Positions 8,626-16,702 of a DNA stretch of 64,000 nt are shown piece after piece. The stretch's first letter is position 1. Every line of letters begins with the position of its first letter. The translations under genes were made by a program, and so were the position numbers. Where the stretch lies: NCBI RefSeq assembly GCF_042665255.1, contig NZ_JBHTCD010000002.1; one strand, written 5' to 3'. The DNA is from Insolitispirillum peregrinum. Its GTDB lineage: Bacteria > Pseudomonadota > Alphaproteobacteria > Rhodospirillales > Rhodospirillaceae. The notes beneath the pieces are model-generated. The model searched no databases. It was not told the DNA's origin and worked only from the letters and a program-made list of their open reading frames with translations.

Positions 8626-9366
8626 GTGAGCACTTCTCCCAAGACCGTTGTCATCACCGGAGCCAGCAAGGGCATCGGCCAGGCCACCGCCCTGCGGTTC
8701 ATGACCGAGGGATGGCGGGTGATCACCTGCGCCCGAGGTCCGGTTGATGCCTCGGTACCGCGCACCGAACACTGGCAAGACCACCTTCTGGCCGACCTGA
8801 CCGACAGCAGCGGCGTCGAAGCCTTTATCCGCGACGTCAAGGCAGTACTCGGCGGCCAGCCGCTGCACGGGCTGATCAACAACGCCGGGATCAGCCCGAA
8901 GACGCCGTTCAAGGAACGCCTCGGCATCCTCAACGGCCCGATTGAAGGCTGGCGGGAAGTGTTCGAGCTGAATTTCTTCGTGCCGCTGCGGCTGGCGCGC
9001 GGGCTGGCCTCGGACCTGCACAAGGCACGCGGCTCGATCGTCAACATCACCTCGATTGCCGGGCATTACGTTCACCCGTTCGCCGGATCGGCCTATTCGA
9101 CCTCCAAGGCCGCCCTCTCCGGCCTGACCCGCGAAATGGCCGCCGAGCTGGCCCAGCTCAACATCCGCTGCAACGCCATCGCACCGGGTGAGATCAAGAC
9201 CGAGATGATCAGTCCGGAATACGAAGCGCTGATCCCGCGCATCCCGCTCGACCGCATGGGCACCCCCGAAGACGTCGCTGCACTGGCCTTCCGCCTGTGC
9301 TCGGACGAATTCAGCTATATCACCGGTACCGAAATTTTCGTCACCGGCGGGCAGCATCTGTATTAG
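8626..9366 (+). CDS. Short-chain dehydrogenase/reductase
   Basis: The protein has 246 residues with the complete classical SDR signature: TGASKGIG at residues 11-18 for NAD(P) binding, NNAG in the middle, and the catalytic Tyr157 and Lys161 in YSTSK, with the upstream serine in NITSIAG. The C-terminal GTEIFVTGGQHLY is typical of the 3-oxoacyl-ACP reductase/glucose dehydrogenase group. The start is GTG with GGAG 10 bases upstream. It is a single gene, divergent from the SRAP gene and closed by a terminator hairpin. The substrate cannot be told from sequence. Confidence 0.85.
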   Translation: MSTSPKTVVITGASKGIGQATALRFMTEGWRVITCARGPVDASVPRTEHWQDHLLADLTDSSGVEAFIRDVKAVLGGQPLHGLINNAGISPKTPFKERLGILNGPIEGWREVFELNFFVPLRLARGLASDLHKARGSIVNITSIAGHYVHPFAGSAYSTSKAALSGLTREMAAELAQLNIRCNAIAPGEIKTEMISPEYEALIPRIPLDRMGTPEDVAALAFRLCSDEFSYITGTEIFVTGGQHLY

Positions 9367-9378
9367 GGGGGCACGCCC

Positions 9379-9415
9379 GCGACAGACTGTTTCCCCCATG
9401 GCAACAGTCTGTCGC
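9379..9415. terminator. Terminator hairpin after the SDR gene
   Basis: A perfect 13-base stem, GCGACAGACTGTT at 9379-9391 and its complement at 9403-9415, begins 12 bases after the SDR stop and is followed by CAAAA. It separates the SDR gene from the Rrf2 promoter. Confidence 0.6.
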
Positions 9416-9447
9416 CAAAAGGTCACCAAACAGCCCCGCAGGCTGGA

Positions 9448-9483
9448 TTGACAATTGTAACTGATGCGGTTACATATACGCCA
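9448..9483 (+). promoter_or_regulatory. Promoter and overlapping operator of the Rrf2 regulator gene
   Basis: The -35 box TTGACA (9448-9453) is 17 bases from the -10 box TACATA (9471-9476). A perfect inverted repeat, TGTAAC at 9456-9461 and GTTACA at 9469-9474 with a 7-base spacer, fills the spacer and enters the -10 box, a layout that suits repression. The expected transcription start is at or next to the ATG at 9483, and no ribosome-binding site is present, so the transcript may be leaderless. Confidence 0.75.
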
Positions 9484-9947
9484 TGAGCAAGAACTGCCGC
9501 TTTGCCTTTGCCGTCCATGTTGCCGCCGTGCTGGCGCTGACCCCGGATCAGCCCTGCACCTCCGACTGGCTGGCGGGCAGTGTCAACACCAACCCGGTGG
9601 TGATCCGCCGTATCCTGTCCGCCCTCGCCAAGGCCGGACTGGTGCGGTCGGTGCGCGGCAGTCAGGGGGGAACGATGCTCAGCCGCCCGCCCGAGGCCAT
9701 CACCCTGCTGGAGATTTCCCGCGCGGTTGATGACGGCGAGCCGGTGGCCCTGCACCCCCAGACACCCAATCCCGACTGTCCGGTCGGGGCCTCCATCGTC
9801 CCGGTCCTGCGCGAGGTGATCACCCGCGCCGACGCGGCCCGTGCGGCCGTGCTGGACCAGACGCGCCTGTCCGATGTGGTTGCCGCCATCCAAAGCAATG
9901 GCAACTGCGAGATGGGGCCGGGAGGCGTCCCCCTCTTCCTTCTATGA
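9483..9947 (+). CDS. Rrf2-family transcriptional regulator (YwnA-like)
   Basis: The protein has 154 residues with an N-terminal winged helix (residues 1-60). The recognition segment NTNPVVIRRILSALAKAGLV and the wing GSQGGTMLSRPPEAITLLEI are typical of Rrf2. Only one cysteine lies in the region where Fe-S members such as IscR and NsrR carry three (NPDCPVG), so an iron-sulfur cluster is unlikely. It more resembles YwnA-type redox or quinone-responsive members. The gene starts right after its own operator-promoter and is followed after 16 bases by a flavodoxin-like oxidoreductase gene, its probable target. Autoregulation is inferred from the overlapping palindrome. Confidence 0.85.
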   Translation: MSKNCRFAFAVHVAAVLALTPDQPCTSDWLAGSVNTNPVVIRRILSALAKAGLVRSVRGSQGGTMLSRPPEAITLLEISRAVDDGEPVALHPQTPNPDCPVGASIVPVLREVITRADAARAAVLDQTRLSDVVAAIQSNGNCEMGPGGVPLFLL

Positions 9948-9963
9948 TTTCTGCGGAGCAATC

Positions 9964-10536
9964 ATGACCAGCGTTGCCATCGTTTATCACTCGGGCTTCG
10001 GCCACACCGCCGCCATCGCCGAGTCCGTTGCCACTGGCGCGCGCAGCGTCGCCGGCACCGACGTCCATCTGATTTCGGTCGAAGAGTACGAAGCCAAGGC
10101 CGCCGTCCTCGACGCCGCCGACGCGATTGTCTTTGGCTCGCCGACCTACATGGGCTCGGTGTCGGCCAAGTTCAAGGAATTCATGGATGCCACCTCCAAG
10201 ACCTGGTATGGCCGTGGTTGGGCAGACAAGATCGCCGCTGGCTTCACCGTCTCGGCCAGCCAGAGCGGTGACAAGCTCGCCACCCTGATGCAGCTGTCGG
10301 TGTTCGCCGCCCAGCACGGCATGGTGTGGGTCGGCAACAGCATCCTGCCGGGCAACAACAACTCCAAGGGCAGCGTCGAAGACCTCAATCGTCTGGGCAG
10401 CTTCCTCGGCGCGATGGCGCAGGCCAACGCCGACGAAGGCGCCGACGTCACCCCGCCCGCCTCGGACCGCAAGACCGCCGAACTGTTCGGTGCCCGCGTC
10501 GCCGGGTCCGCCGCCCGCTGGCTGCGCGGCAAGTAA
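9964..10536 (+). CDS. Flavodoxin-fold NAD(P)H:quinone oxidoreductase (WrbA-like)
   Basis: The protein has 190 residues with a flavodoxin fold. The FMN phosphate loop is YHSGFGHTAAIAE at residues 8-20, and the second flavin loop is FGSPTYMGSVSAKFKEFMD. Family members are two-electron quinone or azo reductases that avoid semiquinone formation. The start at 9964 has GCGGAG upstream, while a longer frame upstream overlaps the regulator gene and is not supported. The Rrf2 gene lies 16 bases upstream, suggesting a regulator-target operon for electrophile or quinone stress. A composite repeat and a terminator follow. Confidence 0.85.
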   Translation: MTSVAIVYHSGFGHTAAIAESVATGARSVAGTDVHLISVEEYEAKAAVLDAADAIVFGSPTYMGSVSAKFKEFMDATSKTWYGRGWADKIAAGFTVSASQSGDKLATLMQLSVFAAQHGMVWVGNSILPGNNNSKGSVEDLNRLGSFLGAMAQANADEGADVTPPASDRKTAELFGARVAGSAARWLRGK

Positions 10537-10552
10537 GCGACGGCAAGGGGGA

Positions 10553-10686
10553 GGATGGCAGGCTGCCGCCTGAGACCGCTCGGGGCCTGAGGCCCCGAAC
10601 CCCCACTTTTTCTTTGAATTCAAAGGAATGGGGGCTGGGGCCGACTGGCCCCGGCGAGGTGTGGAGCAGTGCTCCATGATCCTTCC
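10553..10686 (+). repeat. Composite hairpin repeat, copy 1 (long form)
   Basis: It starts about 16 bases after the flavoprotein stop. In order it holds a GC hairpin (GGCAGGCTGCC), GGGGCCTGAGGCCCC, an AT-cored hairpin (TTTGAATTCAAA inside runs of C and G), GGGGCCGACTGGCCCC, and TGGAGCAGTGCTCCA. Related copies are at 12908, 30515, 49133 and 58597. Confidence 0.75.
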
Positions 10687-10702
10687 GTACCCAGCCATGA
10701 AC

Positions 10703-10735
10703 AACGCCCCCGACCTTTGGCTCGGGGGCGTTTTT
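10703..10735 (+). terminator. Rho-independent terminator
   Basis: The stem CGCCCCCGA (10705-10713) pairs with TCGGGGGCG (10722-10730) and is followed by TTTTTGTTG. It ends the Rrf2-flavoprotein transcript just after repeat copy 1. The loop CCTTTGGC is shared with the terminator after copy 2. Confidence 0.85.
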
Positions 10736-10786
10736 GTTGTAGAGTGACAAACCGCTACAGATCTCCCGTCGCCTCGGGTTTCACGA

Positions 10787-11497
10787 ATGAAATTCCTGCT
10801 CGCCCTGATCACTCCATCCACCTGCGCAGGCTGGCAGTATTGGCGTCCCCCCAATAGCCCGATCGTCGAACTGGGAACAGTCTGCGGTACAGAGGTCGCT
10901 CTTCCGGTCCACTTCCACAACGAGGATCAAGTCACCTTTGTTATCGACGGCCAGCGCACATTCATCATCAGCAATCGGCTGATAACCGTGCCCGCCGGTC
11001 ATGGCATCCATATTCCCGCCAGAACCCCCCACAGATCGCTGGCCGGACAGGCAGACGTCATTGCCCTCAACATCTACACAATCCCCGGCACCTGTGCCGC
11101 CGAGTGCCTTCTGGCAGAGCTATCCCGTTACTGGCACAGGGGAAAGACCCTGAACGGAGCAGAGCTGACGGCGATTGTCGAGGCTTGCCTGTGGGGGGAG
11201 CAGGTCTTGCCGTACCTCGACACCACCCCGGAGGGGCTTTGGGGGAGCATCGGGCACACGGCGTCCTTGTCTGGGATGAGCCGCGAGGGTTTTTCGCGGC
11301 GTTTCAAGCGACTTTACGGCATGGCACCGCAAACATTCCAGGTGGGCGTAAAGCTGAACAACGCACGGCAGTTGCTTCGGTCACAACAGGCCATTGCCGA
11401 TGTTGCCGCCGAAACAGGGTTCGCAGACCAGAGCCATCTGGGCCGCTGGTTCCGGCGCTGTTTCGGGGTGACACCGGGACATTATCGCCTTGGCTAG
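10787..11497 (+). CDS. AraC-family transcriptional regulator with cupin sensor domain
   Basis: The protein has 236 residues. The N-terminal half is a cupin-type ligand pocket (PVHFHNEDQVTFVIDGQ, then VPAGHGIHIPARTPH), and the C-terminal 100 residues hold two helix-turn-helix motifs. The second has the family signature AAETGFADQSHLGRWFRR followed by FGVTPGHYR. The downstream YdcZ-type transporter and phosphoesterase genes, on the same strand after a RIME-like element, are possible targets; this cannot be shown. No strong ribosome-binding site is visible before the ATG. Confidence 0.85.
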   Translation: MKFLLALITPSTCAGWQYWRPPNSPIVELGTVCGTEVALPVHFHNEDQVTFVIDGQRTFIISNRLITVPAGHGIHIPARTPHRSLAGQADVIALNIYTIPGTCAAECLLAELSRYWHRGKTLNGAELTAIVEACLWGEQVLPYLDTTPEGLWGSIGHTASLSGMSREGFSRRFKRLYGMAPQTFQVGVKLNNARQLLRSQQAIADVAAETGFADQSHLGRWFRRCFGVTPGHYRLG

Positions 11498-11599
11498 AGC
11501 AGCGTGCGTTAAATCGGACGCAAGCACGCTGCTCTAACCTTTTGTTTTGCCGCATTGTTGTTGGAAAAACCGGTTCCCACTTTTCGCACAATGCTCTAG
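11494..11599. repeat. RIME-like intergenic palindromic element
   Basis: The 106-base element has terminal inverted repeats CTAGAGCA and TGCTCTAG. Near its left end an almost perfect hairpin pairs AGAGCAGCGTGC with GCACGCTGCTCT, and the right half carries GGAAAAACCGGTTCCCACTT. This layout resembles intergenic mosaic elements known from Rhizobiales and other alphaproteobacteria. It overlaps the AraC stop codon. Confidence 0.7.
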
Positions 11600-11749
11600 A
11601 ACGGCGTGCGGACTACCGCCCGAACCAGTCTGGGTACGATGGGACAGCAACTTTTTGCACAACGTGCTCGCATGGTCACATCCGTTCTATAAGGATCGTC
11701 CCCGCTCCTGCTATCCGTGAAGACAGACCTCGTCCTCTGGAGCGCAAGC

Positions 11750-12205
11750 ATGTCGGCCTTATTTACCCCCTTATCCTGCCTGCTGGTGGTCGGTGCAGGC
11801 ATCAGTGTTGCCTTTCAGCAAATTCTGAATGCCAACCTGCGAACACACCTTGGTTCACCATGGTGGGCCGGCGTTGCCAGTTATCTCGTCGGGATGGTGG
11901 TCATGCTGGCAGTGGCGCTCCTCTCGCCCGGCCCCCGCCTGTCCAGTGCAATGTTCACCGGATCATCGTGGATCACATGGTCTGGCGGACTGTTTGGTGC
12001 CATTTTCATTGGCGTTGCCATTCTTATGGTGCCCAGTCTGGGCGCGGCAGCCGTTCTGTCCCTGATGGTTGTCGGGCAGATGCTGGGGTCTTTGGCATTC
12101 GATCACTTCGGTATCCTCGGGCTTCCCCACCAACCGGTGACGCTGACCAGACTGGCAGGAGCCGCCTGCCTGATTCTTGGTGTGGTCCTTGTTCGCAAGA
12201 CCTGA
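11750..12205 (+). CDS. DMT-superfamily transporter, YdcZ type (DUF606)
   Basis: A hydrophobic protein of 151 residues with five likely transmembrane helices, for example LLVVGAGISVAFQQ, AGVASYLVGMVVMLAVALL and LAGAACLILGVVLV. Half-size drug/metabolite transporters of the YdcZ family have this length and usually act as dimers. The ATG at 11750 is preferred over an upstream GTG because TGGAGCG is well placed before it. The substrate is unknown. A phosphoesterase gene follows 12 bases downstream. Confidence 0.75.
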   Translation: MSALFTPLSCLLVVGAGISVAFQQILNANLRTHLGSPWWAGVASYLVGMVVMLAVALLSPGPRLSSAMFTGSSWITWSGGLFGAIFIGVAILMVPSLGAAAVLSLMVVGQMLGSLAFDHFGILGLPHQPVTLTRLAGAACLILGVVLVRKT

Positions 12206-12217
12206 GAGGGGGCCACC

Positions 12218-12907
12218 ATGAAAATCGTCATTGTCGCCGACATCCATGGAAACCACGACGCCCTGAGCGCCTTGCCCGAAGACTACGACGAATTGTGGGT
12301 CCTGGGAGATCTGGTGAATTATGGGCCCCAGCCACGGGAGGTGGTCAATCGTGTGATGCAGACGGCATCCCTCGTGATTCAGGGGAATCATGACTACGCC
12401 GTTGCCCATGACGACGATAGCCAGTGGACAGCGCAATATCGCGAGATGGCCGCAGCCACAAGGGCGTACACCTCTGGGGTCCTTGCAGGCGGGCAGAAAA
12501 GATATTTGCGCGATCTGCCCCGTCAGGCCCAGGCCACCCGTGATGGCCACCGCTTTCATCTGGTTCACGCCATGCCGTCAAACCCGTTCTATGGTCACTG
12601 TGCGCCAGACGGTGAGGGCTGGGTCACGGACATGTCCACGCTATCAGCGGACATCCTGCTGGTCGGACACAGCCACAGGCCGTTCATCCGCAAGATTGGC
12701 GACAGGACTCTCGTCAATCCGGGCAGCATCGGGCAACCACGCACCGGCACGCCCCATGCAAGTTATGCCGTCTGGCAGGATGGCGGGATCCAGTTGAAAT
12801 CCTTCAGCTATCCGGTTGGCATCACCATCGCCAGGCTGCAGGCCTTACCCCTCGACAGTACGATCAAGGCCCGGCTCACAGGTATTCTCGGAGCCGGTTC
12901 GGTATAG
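12218..12907 (+). CDS. Calcineurin-like metallophosphoesterase (YfcE/MJ0936-like)
   Basis: The protein has 229 residues and all metal-binding motifs of the family: DIHGNHD at the N-terminus, GDLVNYGP, GNHDYAV, HAMPS, and GHSHRPF near residue 153. Members hydrolyse phosphodiesters or phosphomonoesters with two metal ions, and the physiological substrate of this subgroup is usually unknown. A strong ribosome-binding site (GAGAGGGGG) precedes the ATG. It follows the YdcZ gene closely and is probably co-transcribed with it. Repeat copy 2 starts right after its stop. Confidence 0.85.
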   Translation: MKIVIVADIHGNHDALSALPEDYDELWVLGDLVNYGPQPREVVNRVMQTASLVIQGNHDYAVAHDDDSQWTAQYREMAAATRAYTSGVLAGGQKRYLRDLPRQAQATRDGHRFHLVHAMPSNPFYGHCAPDGEGWVTDMSTLSADILLVGHSHRPFIRKIGDRTLVNPGSIGQPRTGTPHASYAVWQDGGIQLKSFSYPVGITIARLQALPLDSTIKARLTGILGAGSV

Positions 12908-12976
12908 TGCGGGCTGCCGCCTGAACTGCTCGGGGCCTGAAGGCCCCGGCGAGGTGTGGAGCAGCGCTCCACGGTC
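12908..12976 (+). repeat. Composite hairpin repeat, copy 2 (short form)
   Basis: It starts immediately after the phosphoesterase stop. The units are GGGCTGCCGCC, GGGGCCTGAAGGCCCC, GGCGAGGTG and TGGAGCAGCGCTCCA. The central AT-cored hairpin of the long form is missing, as if deleted between the two GGGGCC boxes. Confidence 0.75.
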
Positions 12977-12996
12977 CTTCCTCCTGCACGACAGAA

Positions 12997-13026
12997 AACG
13001 CCCCCGGCCTTTGGCACGGGGGCGTT
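12997..13026 (+). terminator. Rho-independent terminator
   Basis: The stem AACGCCCCCG (12997-13006) pairs with CGGGGGCGTT (13017-13026), loop GCCTTTGGCA, then GTTC. It ends the YdcZ-phosphoesterase transcript and is very similar to the terminator after copy 1. Confidence 0.75.
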
Positions 13027-13054
13027 GTTCATTGAAGGGGGAAAGGGGCTGCGC

Positions 13055-13246
13055 TCAGGCAGCGGTGCGGAAATTCGTGGTGGCATCCTGTTCGCTCAAC
13101 GCGGCGCGGGCGGCCAGAGCCGGTTCCAGCACATCGAGCATCGACAGGCCATCGCGGCGCATGACGGCACGCACGATGGGGTCACTCAGCATATCGGCCA
13201 GCTCTGGTTCATGGCCGGGGTTTTTCCACAGGTCCGGGGCGGGCAT
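13055..13246 (-). CDS. Small conserved hypothetical protein
   Basis: The protein has 63 residues and begins MPAPDLWKNPGHEP. The central part (LADMLSDPIVRAVMRRDG) looks helical and amphipathic. Small proteins of this kind occur in Rhodospirillales without a known role; this is from memory of the family pattern, not a search. GAGG lies 9 bases before the ATG at 13246, which is why this start is preferred over the ATG 6 bases upstream. It shares the strand of the Tex gene further upstream, but a nested inverted repeat separates the two. It may be an independent transcript. Confidence 0.6.
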   Translation of the reverse strand: MPAPDLWKNPGHEPELADMLSDPIVRAVMRRDGLSMLDVLEPALAARAALSEQDATTNFRTAA

Positions 13247-13301
13247 GATCATGGTCCTCGTCTCAGGCAGTGGGCGGCGCGCCCATCCTGCGCGCACTGA
13301 T

Positions 13302-13366
13302 ACTGTCTTCTATTAGCAAGGTCGAATGACCGTTTGATGGTCATTTGATGGCAGAAAGAAGACAGT
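13302..13366. repeat. Nested inverted repeat (cruciform-like)
   Basis: The outer arms ACTGTCTTCT (13302-13311) and AGAAGACAGT (13357-13366) are perfect 10-base complements. Inside, AATGACC (13325-13331) and GGTCATT (13339-13345) form a perfect 7-base hairpin. It lies between the end of tex and the small gene downstream of it. It may be a terminator or a regulator site. Confidence 0.45.
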
Positions 13367-13417
13367 GGCCCACCACCTGACGATTCCCCTTGTCAATCAG
13401 TGGTTATCTGGCAGTGG

Positions 13418-15802
13418 TTATTTGGTTTTCCACCCGGCCTTGGCAAAGGCATCGGCCAGCGAACCGAGGTCCGCCGCCGGGGCCTTGGCGCCCTTGGCTC
13501 CCCCCTTGGCAGCACCAGAAAACACCGAAGCCCCCTGAGCCGACCAGCCTTGTCCCTTTGACGGCACCTTGCCAGCCGCCGGAGTCGAACGCGGGCGGTC
13601 TTCCTTCGGGCCGATTTCATCAGACATGCGGCGGGTCAGGGCGATACGGCTGCGCTTCAGGTCCACTTCCAGCACCTTCACCGTCACCACATCGCCGGTT
13701 TTCACCACCTCACGCGGGTCTTTGACAAAGCGGTCAGCCAGCGCCGAGACGTGAATCAGGCCATCCTGATGCACCCCGATATCGACAAAGGCCCCGAAGT
13801 TGGCAACGTTGGTGACGGTGCCTTCCAGAATCATCCCCGGCTGCAAGTCCTGAATCTTCTCCACGCCCTCCCTGAAGGTGGCGGTCTTGAATTCCGGGCG
13901 CGGGTCACGGCCCGGCTTTTCCAGTTCCTTCAGAATGTCGCTGACCGTCGGCAGGCCGAACCGCTCATCGACAAAGCTCTGCGGATTCAGGCCGCGCAGG
14001 ACGGTGACATTGCCAATCGCCTGTTCAATGTTGCAGTTGGCCGCCTTCAGGATGCGCTGCACCACCGGATAGGCTTCCGGGTGGACCGAGGAGGAATCCA
14101 GCGGTTGATCCCCGCCGCGAATGCGCAGGAAGCCCGCGCACTGTTCAAAGGTCTTCGGGCCGAGGCCGCTGACCTTCAACAGCTCCTTGCGGCTGGCAAA
14201 GGCCCCGTTGCTGTCGCGGTGGCTGACGATGTTGCGGGCGACGCTTTCGCTCAGGCCCGACACCCGCGCCAGCAGCGGGGCAGAAGCGGTGTTGACGTCA
14301 ACGCCAACGGCGTTCACGCAGTCTTCCACCACCGCATCCAGCGCGCGGTCGAGTTTGGCCGGGCTGAGGTCATGCTGGTACTGGCCGACGCCAATCGACT
14401 TCGGTTCGATCTTCACCAGTTCGGCCAGCGGGTCTTGCAGGCGACGACCGATGGAGGCCGCCCCGCGCAGGGACACGTCCACCCCCGGCAACTCGCGCGA
14501 GGCATATTCCGACGCCGAATAGACCGAGGCCCCGGCTTCGTTGACCACCACCTTGACCAGTTTGTAGTCCTTCATGCGGGCGATCAGGTCGGCGGCCAGC
14601 TTGTCGGTTTCGCGTGAGGCGGTGCCGTTGCCGATCGACACCAGTTCAACGGCGTGCTTGCGCACCAGCAGTTCCAGCGTGCGCAGCGACGGTTCCCACT
14701 GGTGTTGCGGCACATGCGGATAGATGGTGTCGGTGGCAACCAGCTTGCCGGTGGCATCGACCACCGCCACCTTCACCCCGGTCCGGAAGCCCGGATCAAG
14801 CGCCAGCGTCGCCCGCTGGCCCGCCGGGGCCGCCAGCAACAGGTCGCGCAGGTTGGCGGCAAACACCCGGATGGCTTCCTCTTCGGCCAGCTCGCGCAGG
14901 CGGCCCATCAGGTCCATTTCCAGATGCAGGCCCAGCTTGACCTTCCACGTCCAGCGCGCCACGTCGCCCAGCCACTTGTCTGCCGGGCGGCCCTTGTCGG
15001 TGATGCCAAAGCGGAAAGCGATCTTGCGTTCCGCCGGACCGGCCTCACGCGGGTTTTCCGGGTCGTCGGGGTGGACCAGCGCCAGCCGCAGCATGCCTTC
15101 TTCCCGGCCCCGGAACATCGCCAGCGCGCGGTGGCTGGGCACCTTGGCAATCGGTTCGCGGTGGTCGAAGTAGTCGGCGAACTTGGCCCCGGCCTCCTGC
15201 TTGCCATCGACCACCTGCGACACCATGATCCCGGCGTTCCACAACAGGTCGCGCAGTTCACCGACCAGCGTGGCGTCTTCGGCAAAGCGTTCCATCAGGA
15301 TTTGCTTGGCGCCTTCCAGTGCCGCCGCCACATCGGGCACACCCTTGTCGTCGTCGGTGGCGGGCTTCAGGTAGCCTTGCGCCTCGACCTCGGGCACCAG
15401 CAGCGGGTTGGCCAGCAGGGCCTCGGCCAGCGGCTCCAGCCCCTGCTCGCGGGCCATCTGCGCCTTGGTCCGCCGCTTGGGCTTGTAGGGCAGGTACAGG
15501 TCTTCGAGGACGGTCTTGGTTTCGGCCTTCAGCAGCGTCAGCCGCAGGGCGTCGGTCATCTTGCCCTGCTCGTCGATGGACTTCAGCACGGCGGCCCGCC
15601 GGTCCTCCAGCTCGCGCAGATAGCGCAGGCGCTCGTCGAGGGCGCGCAACTGGATGTCGTCCAGCCCGCCGGTGGCTTCTTTGCGGTAACGGGCGATGAA
15701 CGGCACGGTTGAACCGCTGTCCAGCAGCTCGACGGCGGCATCAACCTGAGCCTCACGGCAGGCAAGTTCCTGGGCAATACGGGCAGAAATCGAAGGAAGC
15801 AT
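13418..15802 (-). CDS. tex: Tex-family transcription accessory / RNA-binding protein
   Basis: The 794 residues carry the full Tex domain order: an N-terminal helical region (residues 1-200; IARYRKEATGGLDD is diagnostic), a YqgF/RNase H-like domain (about 330-430; LDPGFRTGVKVAVVD), helix-hairpin-helix repeats (about 490-570; VNTASAPLLARVSGLS) and a C-terminal S1 RNA-binding domain (about 650-720; GTVTNVANFGAFVDIGVHQDGLIH). A low-complexity Gly/Ala/Lys tail follows. Tex binds nucleic acids and is linked to transcription and to stress or virulence control in several bacteria. It is a single gene. Confidence 0.95.
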   Translation of the reverse strand: MLPSISARIAQELACREAQVDAAVELLDSGSTVPFIARYRKEATGGLDDIQLRALDERLRYLRELEDRRAAVLKSIDEQGKMTDALRLTLLKAETKTVLEDLYLPYKPKRRTKAQMAREQGLEPLAEALLANPLLVPEVEAQGYLKPATDDDKGVPDVAAALEGAKQILMERFAEDATLVGELRDLLWNAGIMVSQVVDGKQEAGAKFADYFDHREPIAKVPSHRALAMFRGREEGMLRLALVHPDDPENPREAGPAERKIAFRFGITDKGRPADKWLGDVARWTWKVKLGLHLEMDLMGRLRELAEEEAIRVFAANLRDLLLAAPAGQRATLALDPGFRTGVKVAVVDATGKLVATDTIYPHVPQHQWEPSLRTLELLVRKHAVELVSIGNGTASRETDKLAADLIARMKDYKLVKVVVNEAGASVYSASEYASRELPGVDVSLRGAASIGRRLQDPLAELVKIEPKSIGVGQYQHDLSPAKLDRALDAVVEDCVNAVGVDVNTASAPLLARVSGLSESVARNIVSHRDSNGAFASRKELLKVSGLGPKTFEQCAGFLRIRGGDQPLDSSSVHPEAYPVVQRILKAANCNIEQAIGNVTVLRGLNPQSFVDERFGLPTVSDILKELEKPGRDPRPEFKTATFREGVEKIQDLQPGMILEGTVTNVANFGAFVDIGVHQDGLIHVSALADRFVKDPREVVKTGDVVTVKVLEVDLKRSRIALTRRMSDEIGPKEDRPRSTPAAGKVPSKGQGWSAQGASVFSGAAKGGAKGAKAPAADLGSLADAFAKAGWKTK

Positions 15803-15942
15803 GAAGCTGGTCCATAAGAAAGAACAAGGCGGGTACGGTAGCCCAGAGCCACAGCGGAGGAAAGCCCGTAACAGGATTCACTGGCGATGCCCTCAACAGA
15901 TCGTGCTACAGTGAGGCACCATGACGCCGGGGAGAAACATCA

Positions 15943-16686
15943 ATGTCACTTGGTTGGGATACCTATCTGTATCAGCTGGAAGACGGTCGTCCGGCTGCCA
16001 TTACCCTTGACCTTGACGCCTCGCCAGAGGAAAGCCAGGGGCTGACCATACTGGTGCGGGCACGGATCGTGCTGCGCCAGCCTGCCGAACACGGCCTGAT
16101 GGTGGCCGAGGAAACCGATGCGCTGGCCGAGGCCGACGAAGCCTTTGACGAGCTGGTCGATACCCTCAGTGACGGCGAAGGCGTGTTCGTCGGGTCGCTG
16201 ACCATGGGCGGGCAGTGCATCATGCATGCCTATCTGCCCGGCGACACGGTCATTCCTGCCGAACTGACCCTTGGCAGCTATACCGCACAGGTTCACACGC
16301 AGGATGACCCGGAGTGGAGCGTGTTCCTTGAGGGACTCTATCCGTCCGAAGACCAGTTGCACTGCATCATCAATCGCCGGATTGTTGACCAGCTGGAAGA
16401 AGACGGCGACACCGTCACCATCCCGCGCGAGGTGTTCCACAGCGCCTTTTTCCCCAACAGCAACGGCGCTCAGGCCTTTGCCGACGAGGCCGCCACCGAG
16501 GGCTACCGGCTGGACCAGATGGCGCAGGACCCCGACGACGGTTCAGTCGAAGTCCGCCTGTGCCGGGAAGAGCCGGTAGACCTGAAGTCGATCAACGAAA
16601 CCAGCCTGCTGCTGGTCCGGCTGGCCGCCACCTGTGGCGGATATTATGACGGCTGGGAAGCGGCCACGATCGCCCAGCCGCACTGA
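15943..16686 (+). CDS. DUF695-RraB domain protein
   Basis: The protein has 247 residues and is strongly acidic. The N-terminal half (residues 1-130) looks like a DUF695 domain: SLGWDTYLYQLEDGRPAAI at the start, then a core of alternating strands. The C-terminal half (EDQLHCIINRRIVDQLEEDGD, then FADEAATEGYRL) matches the RraB fold, a known inhibitor of RNase E in gammaproteobacteria. Both parts are inferred by eye. If RraB-like, it may modulate RNA decay, but no interaction is known for this fused form. GGGGAG is 7 bases before the ATG, and a terminator hairpin follows the stop. Confidence 0.65.
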   Translation: MSLGWDTYLYQLEDGRPAAITLDLDASPEESQGLTILVRARIVLRQPAEHGLMVAEETDALAEADEAFDELVDTLSDGEGVFVGSLTMGGQCIMHAYLPGDTVIPAELTLGSYTAQVHTQDDPEWSVFLEGLYPSEDQLHCIINRRIVDQLEEDGDTVTIPREVFHSAFFPNSNGAQAFADEAATEGYRLDQMAQDPDDGSVEVRLCREEPVDLKSINETSLLLVRLAATCGGYYDGWEAATIAQPH

Positions 16687-16702
16687 TCATCCTGCATCCT
16701 TT

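Noticed and set aside
9841..9963. Longer N-terminus for the WrbA-like protein
   Set aside because: The upstream part overlaps the Rrf2 gene in another frame and has no flavodoxin similarity. The ATG at 9964 has a proper ribosome-binding site and starts the fold.
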